Below are positions 6,631 through 7,529 of a DNA stretch of 7,529 nt, one piece after another. Position 1 is the first letter of the stretch, and each line of letters opens with the position of its first letter. Source of the stretch: Vulcanimicrobiota bacterium (GTDB lineage Bacteria > Vulcanimicrobiota > Vulcanimicrobiia > Vulcanimicrobiales > Vulcanimicrobiaceae); the NCBI GenBank assembly GCA_019247395.1, contig JAFAOZ010000327.1, positions 1-7,529 on the forward strand, given 5' to 3'. The notes beneath the pieces are model-generated. The model did not search any database and was not told the origin of the DNA. It worked only from the letters and a program-made list of their open reading frames with translations. A program made the translations under genes and the position numbers.

Positions 6631-6678
6631 ATGCAGCAACAAGCTCACCCATCGATTCCGAAGGAGAGTTGTACGTGA
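6631..6678 (+). other. Possible 15-codon leader ORF
   Basis: ATG at 6631 opens MQQQAHPSIPKESCT and ends at a TGA that overlaps the microprotein start as GTGA. It has no convincing ribosome site (AGGGCGGG lies about 5 nt upstream, GGGAGGAG farther off). If translated, it would form a chain of three overlapping reading frames with the two genes downstream. Its coding potential is otherwise unsupported. Confidence 0.15.
6661..6668 (+). promoter_or_regulatory. Strong Shine-Dalgarno for the microprotein
   Basis: AAGGAGAG lies 6 nt before GTG at 6675. It is the best ribosome site in the window and decides in favour of a real 38-codon gene whose start codon is not ATG. Confidence 0.75.
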
Positions 6679-6791
6679 AGAATCCCTTGGACTCGCTCGC
6701 GGGCACCGTGATCTGCGGTTTCATCTTGACCGCAGTCTTATGGTACGTCGCGCGTCTCATCGTGACGCACGCACTTGGAGCGGGCGCATGA
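6675..6791 (+). CDS. Small single-pass membrane protein (38 aa)
   Basis: GTG at 6675 opens a 38-residue protein: a short polar N-terminus (MKNPLDS), one hydrophobic segment of about 22 residues (8-30, with a single Cys at 14 and TAVLWYVARLIV at its end), and a short tail THALGAGA. The strong AAGGAGAG upstream and the ATGA overlap of its stop with the next gene's ATG (6788) argue that it is real and translationally coupled. I do not recognise the family. Its place directly before a PuuD-like membrane protein suggests a small accessory subunit or assembly partner of that protein; that is inference. The gene is easily missed by automatic annotation because of its length and GTG start. Confidence 0.7.
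   Translation: MKNPLDSLAGTVICGFILTAVLWYVARLIVTHALGAGA
6777..6780 (+). promoter_or_regulatory. Ribosome binding site for the PuuD-like gene
   Basis: GGAG lies 7 nt before ATG at 6788, inside the end of the microprotein gene. It supports ATG 6788 over the in-frame ATG at 6740, which would add 16 Arg-rich residues and has no comparable site. Confidence 0.6.
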
Positions 6792-7309
6792 CTCCGTCGA
6801 CGGACTGGTTCTTTCGGTGGTTCCACATCCTCGCCGGCATCATGTGGATCGGCCTCTTGTACTTTTTCAACTTCGTCAACGTCGAAGCGACGAAACAGGC
6901 GACCGCGGCCGGCGAGGCCGCACCCATCGGCAAATATGTGGTCCCCCGCGCGCTCCTCTTCTTCCGCTGGGGCGCCGTGGTCACGTGGATTTTCGGCGCC
7001 GCACTGCTGGGCGGGTACCTTGCGCCTAACGGCGGGAACGGCTTCGTCACCGCCTTCACCTTGCAGGGAGCGATGGCGCCGATCGGAATCGGCGCGTGGC
7101 TCGGCACGATCATGCTCCTCAATGTGTGGGGCCTGATCTGGCCGAATCAAAAGAAGATTCTCGGTTTCGTGCCGGCGACCGACGCCGAAAAGGCCAAGGC
7201 GCGGCGCATCGCATTCCTGGCCTCGCGCACCAATACGATGCTCTCGATTCCGATGATCTTCTTCATGGCGACGGGTCCGACGTCGATGAGCCAGTTTATC
7301 TATCACTGA
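6788..7309 (+). CDS. Stand-alone membrane protein resembling the PuuD (urate hydroxylase) membrane domain
   Basis: The 173-residue integral membrane protein has about four hydrophobic segments (roughly 8-29, 56-77, 95-117 and 148-162). RWFHILAGIMWIGLLYFFNFV (10-30), NVWGLIWPNQKKILG (112-126) and ASRTNTMLSIPMIFFM (145-160) resemble the membrane part of PuuD, a urate-oxidising membrane protein with a C-terminal cytochrome c domain. Here no CxxCH motif or cytochrome domain is present and the protein is less than half the PuuD length. Urate oxidation is therefore unproven, and I make no functional assignment beyond the family likeness. His13 in the first membrane segment is a possible heme or quinone-site ligand (inference). 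The gene overlaps the microprotein by ATGA, and the next gene on the opposite strand ends 32 bp beyond it. Confidence 0.75.
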   Translation: MTPSTDWFFRWFHILAGIMWIGLLYFFNFVNVEATKQATAAGEAAPIGKYVVPRALLFFRWGAVVTWIFGAALLGGYLAPNGGNGFVTAFTLQGAMAPIGIGAWLGTIMLLNVWGLIWPNQKKILGFVPATDAEKAKARRIAFLASRTNTMLSIPMIFFMATGPTSMSQFIYH

Positions 7310-7341
7310 AAAGGCGCTGGACGAAAGCCCGCGTGGGTCCC

Positions 7342-7529
7342 TTACGGCACTAGCACAATCTTGCCGATGTGCGCGCTCGATTCCATGCGAGCGTGAGCTT
7401 CGGCGGCACGCTCGAATGGATAGACCGAGTCGATGATCGGCTTGATCGGGTCGCGCGCGGGGAGCAGCGGCCAGATGTCGCGTTCGAGTGCGCGTGCGAT
7501 CGCAGCCTTCTCTTGCGCGGTTCGCGGGC
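7342..7529 (-). CDS. Zinc-less quinone oxidoreductase (MDR superfamily), C-terminal end
   Basis: Only the last 61 residues lie in the window. They read IKPIIDSVYPFERAAEAHAR, then MESSAHIGKIVL, then VP and a stop. This is the typical end of NADPH:quinone oxidoreductases of the Qor/PIG3 type, where the segment closes the catalytic domain after the NADPH-binding fold. The N-terminal catalytic and nucleotide-binding parts lie beyond the right edge, so substrate and cofactor cannot be read. The gene converges on the PuuD-like gene, with 32 bp between stops and only a weak CCC/GGG hairpin in that gap. Confidence 0.88.
   Translation of the reverse strand, partial: PRTAQEKAAIARALERDIWPLLPARDPIKPIIDSVYPFERAAEAHARMESSAHIGKIVLVP

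Noticed and set aside
6558..6632. Longer dismutase starting at ATG 6632
   Set aside because: The 25 added residues do not resemble the family N-terminus, and the family-like start is ATG 6557.
6590..7306. 238-codon open frame on the minus strand opposite the microprotein and PuuD-like genes
   Set aside because: It is very rich in Arg, Glu, His and Asp with no motif, and is antisense to a clear membrane protein.
7310..7341. Bidirectional terminator between the PuuD-like gene and the quinone oxidoreductase
   Set aside because: The best stem is three G-C pairs around CCCACGCGGG with only a CTTT after it on the minus strand; too weak to call.

Overview
The window looks like chromosomal DNA from a high-G+C bacterium (roughly 60% G+C by eye). 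Nothing seen is phage-like, IS-like, CRISPR or RNA-gene-like. The gmk-rpoZ-glmS order, the frequent GTG/TTG starts and several divergent family members point to a deep-branching, poorly cultured phylum. Candidatus Eremiobacterota (WPS-2) or a similar lineage is my tentative guess, resting on remembered resemblance and not on a search.

Layout. (1) Positions 1-4577, minus strand, read as one probable operon: a small unrecognised lipoprotein, then an 819-residue six-hairpin glycosidase (amylo-alpha-1,6-glucosidase-like), then gmk (guanylate kinase), rpoZ (RNA polymerase omega) and the glutaminase half of glmS, cut by the left edge. Gaps are 10, 68, 40 and 6 bp. (2) Head-to-head with the lipoprotein, the plus strand carries a compact NFACT/RqcH-family protein (4572-5948) that appears to lack the usual helix-hairpin-helix domain. 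(3) Converging on it with 3 bp between stop codons is a divergent Fe/Mn superoxide dismutase (5952-6557, minus). (4) Divergent from the dismutase is a plus-strand pair: a 38-codon membrane microprotein (6675-6791, GTG start, strong Shine-Dalgarno) that overlaps by ATGA a stand-alone membrane protein resembling the PuuD membrane domain (6788-7309). (5) The right edge holds the last 61 codons of a zinc-less quinone oxidoreductase (7342-7529, minus).

How the genes fit together. The left block joins nucleotide supply (GMP to GDP), transcription (omega) and amino-sugar/cell-wall precursor supply (GlmS) with an alpha-glucan-type hydrolase and an envelope lipoprotein. The middle gene belongs to ribosome-associated quality control. 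The right block (dismutase, PuuD-like protein, quinone oxidoreductase) has a redox and respiratory flavour. Most of the window is ordinary housekeeping sequence. The points most worth attention are the microprotein plus PuuD-like pair, the compact RqcH, the overlapping divergent starts near 4572, the 20-bp near-palindrome at 4120-4139 and the altered residues in Gmk. I found no clearly new multi-gene system.
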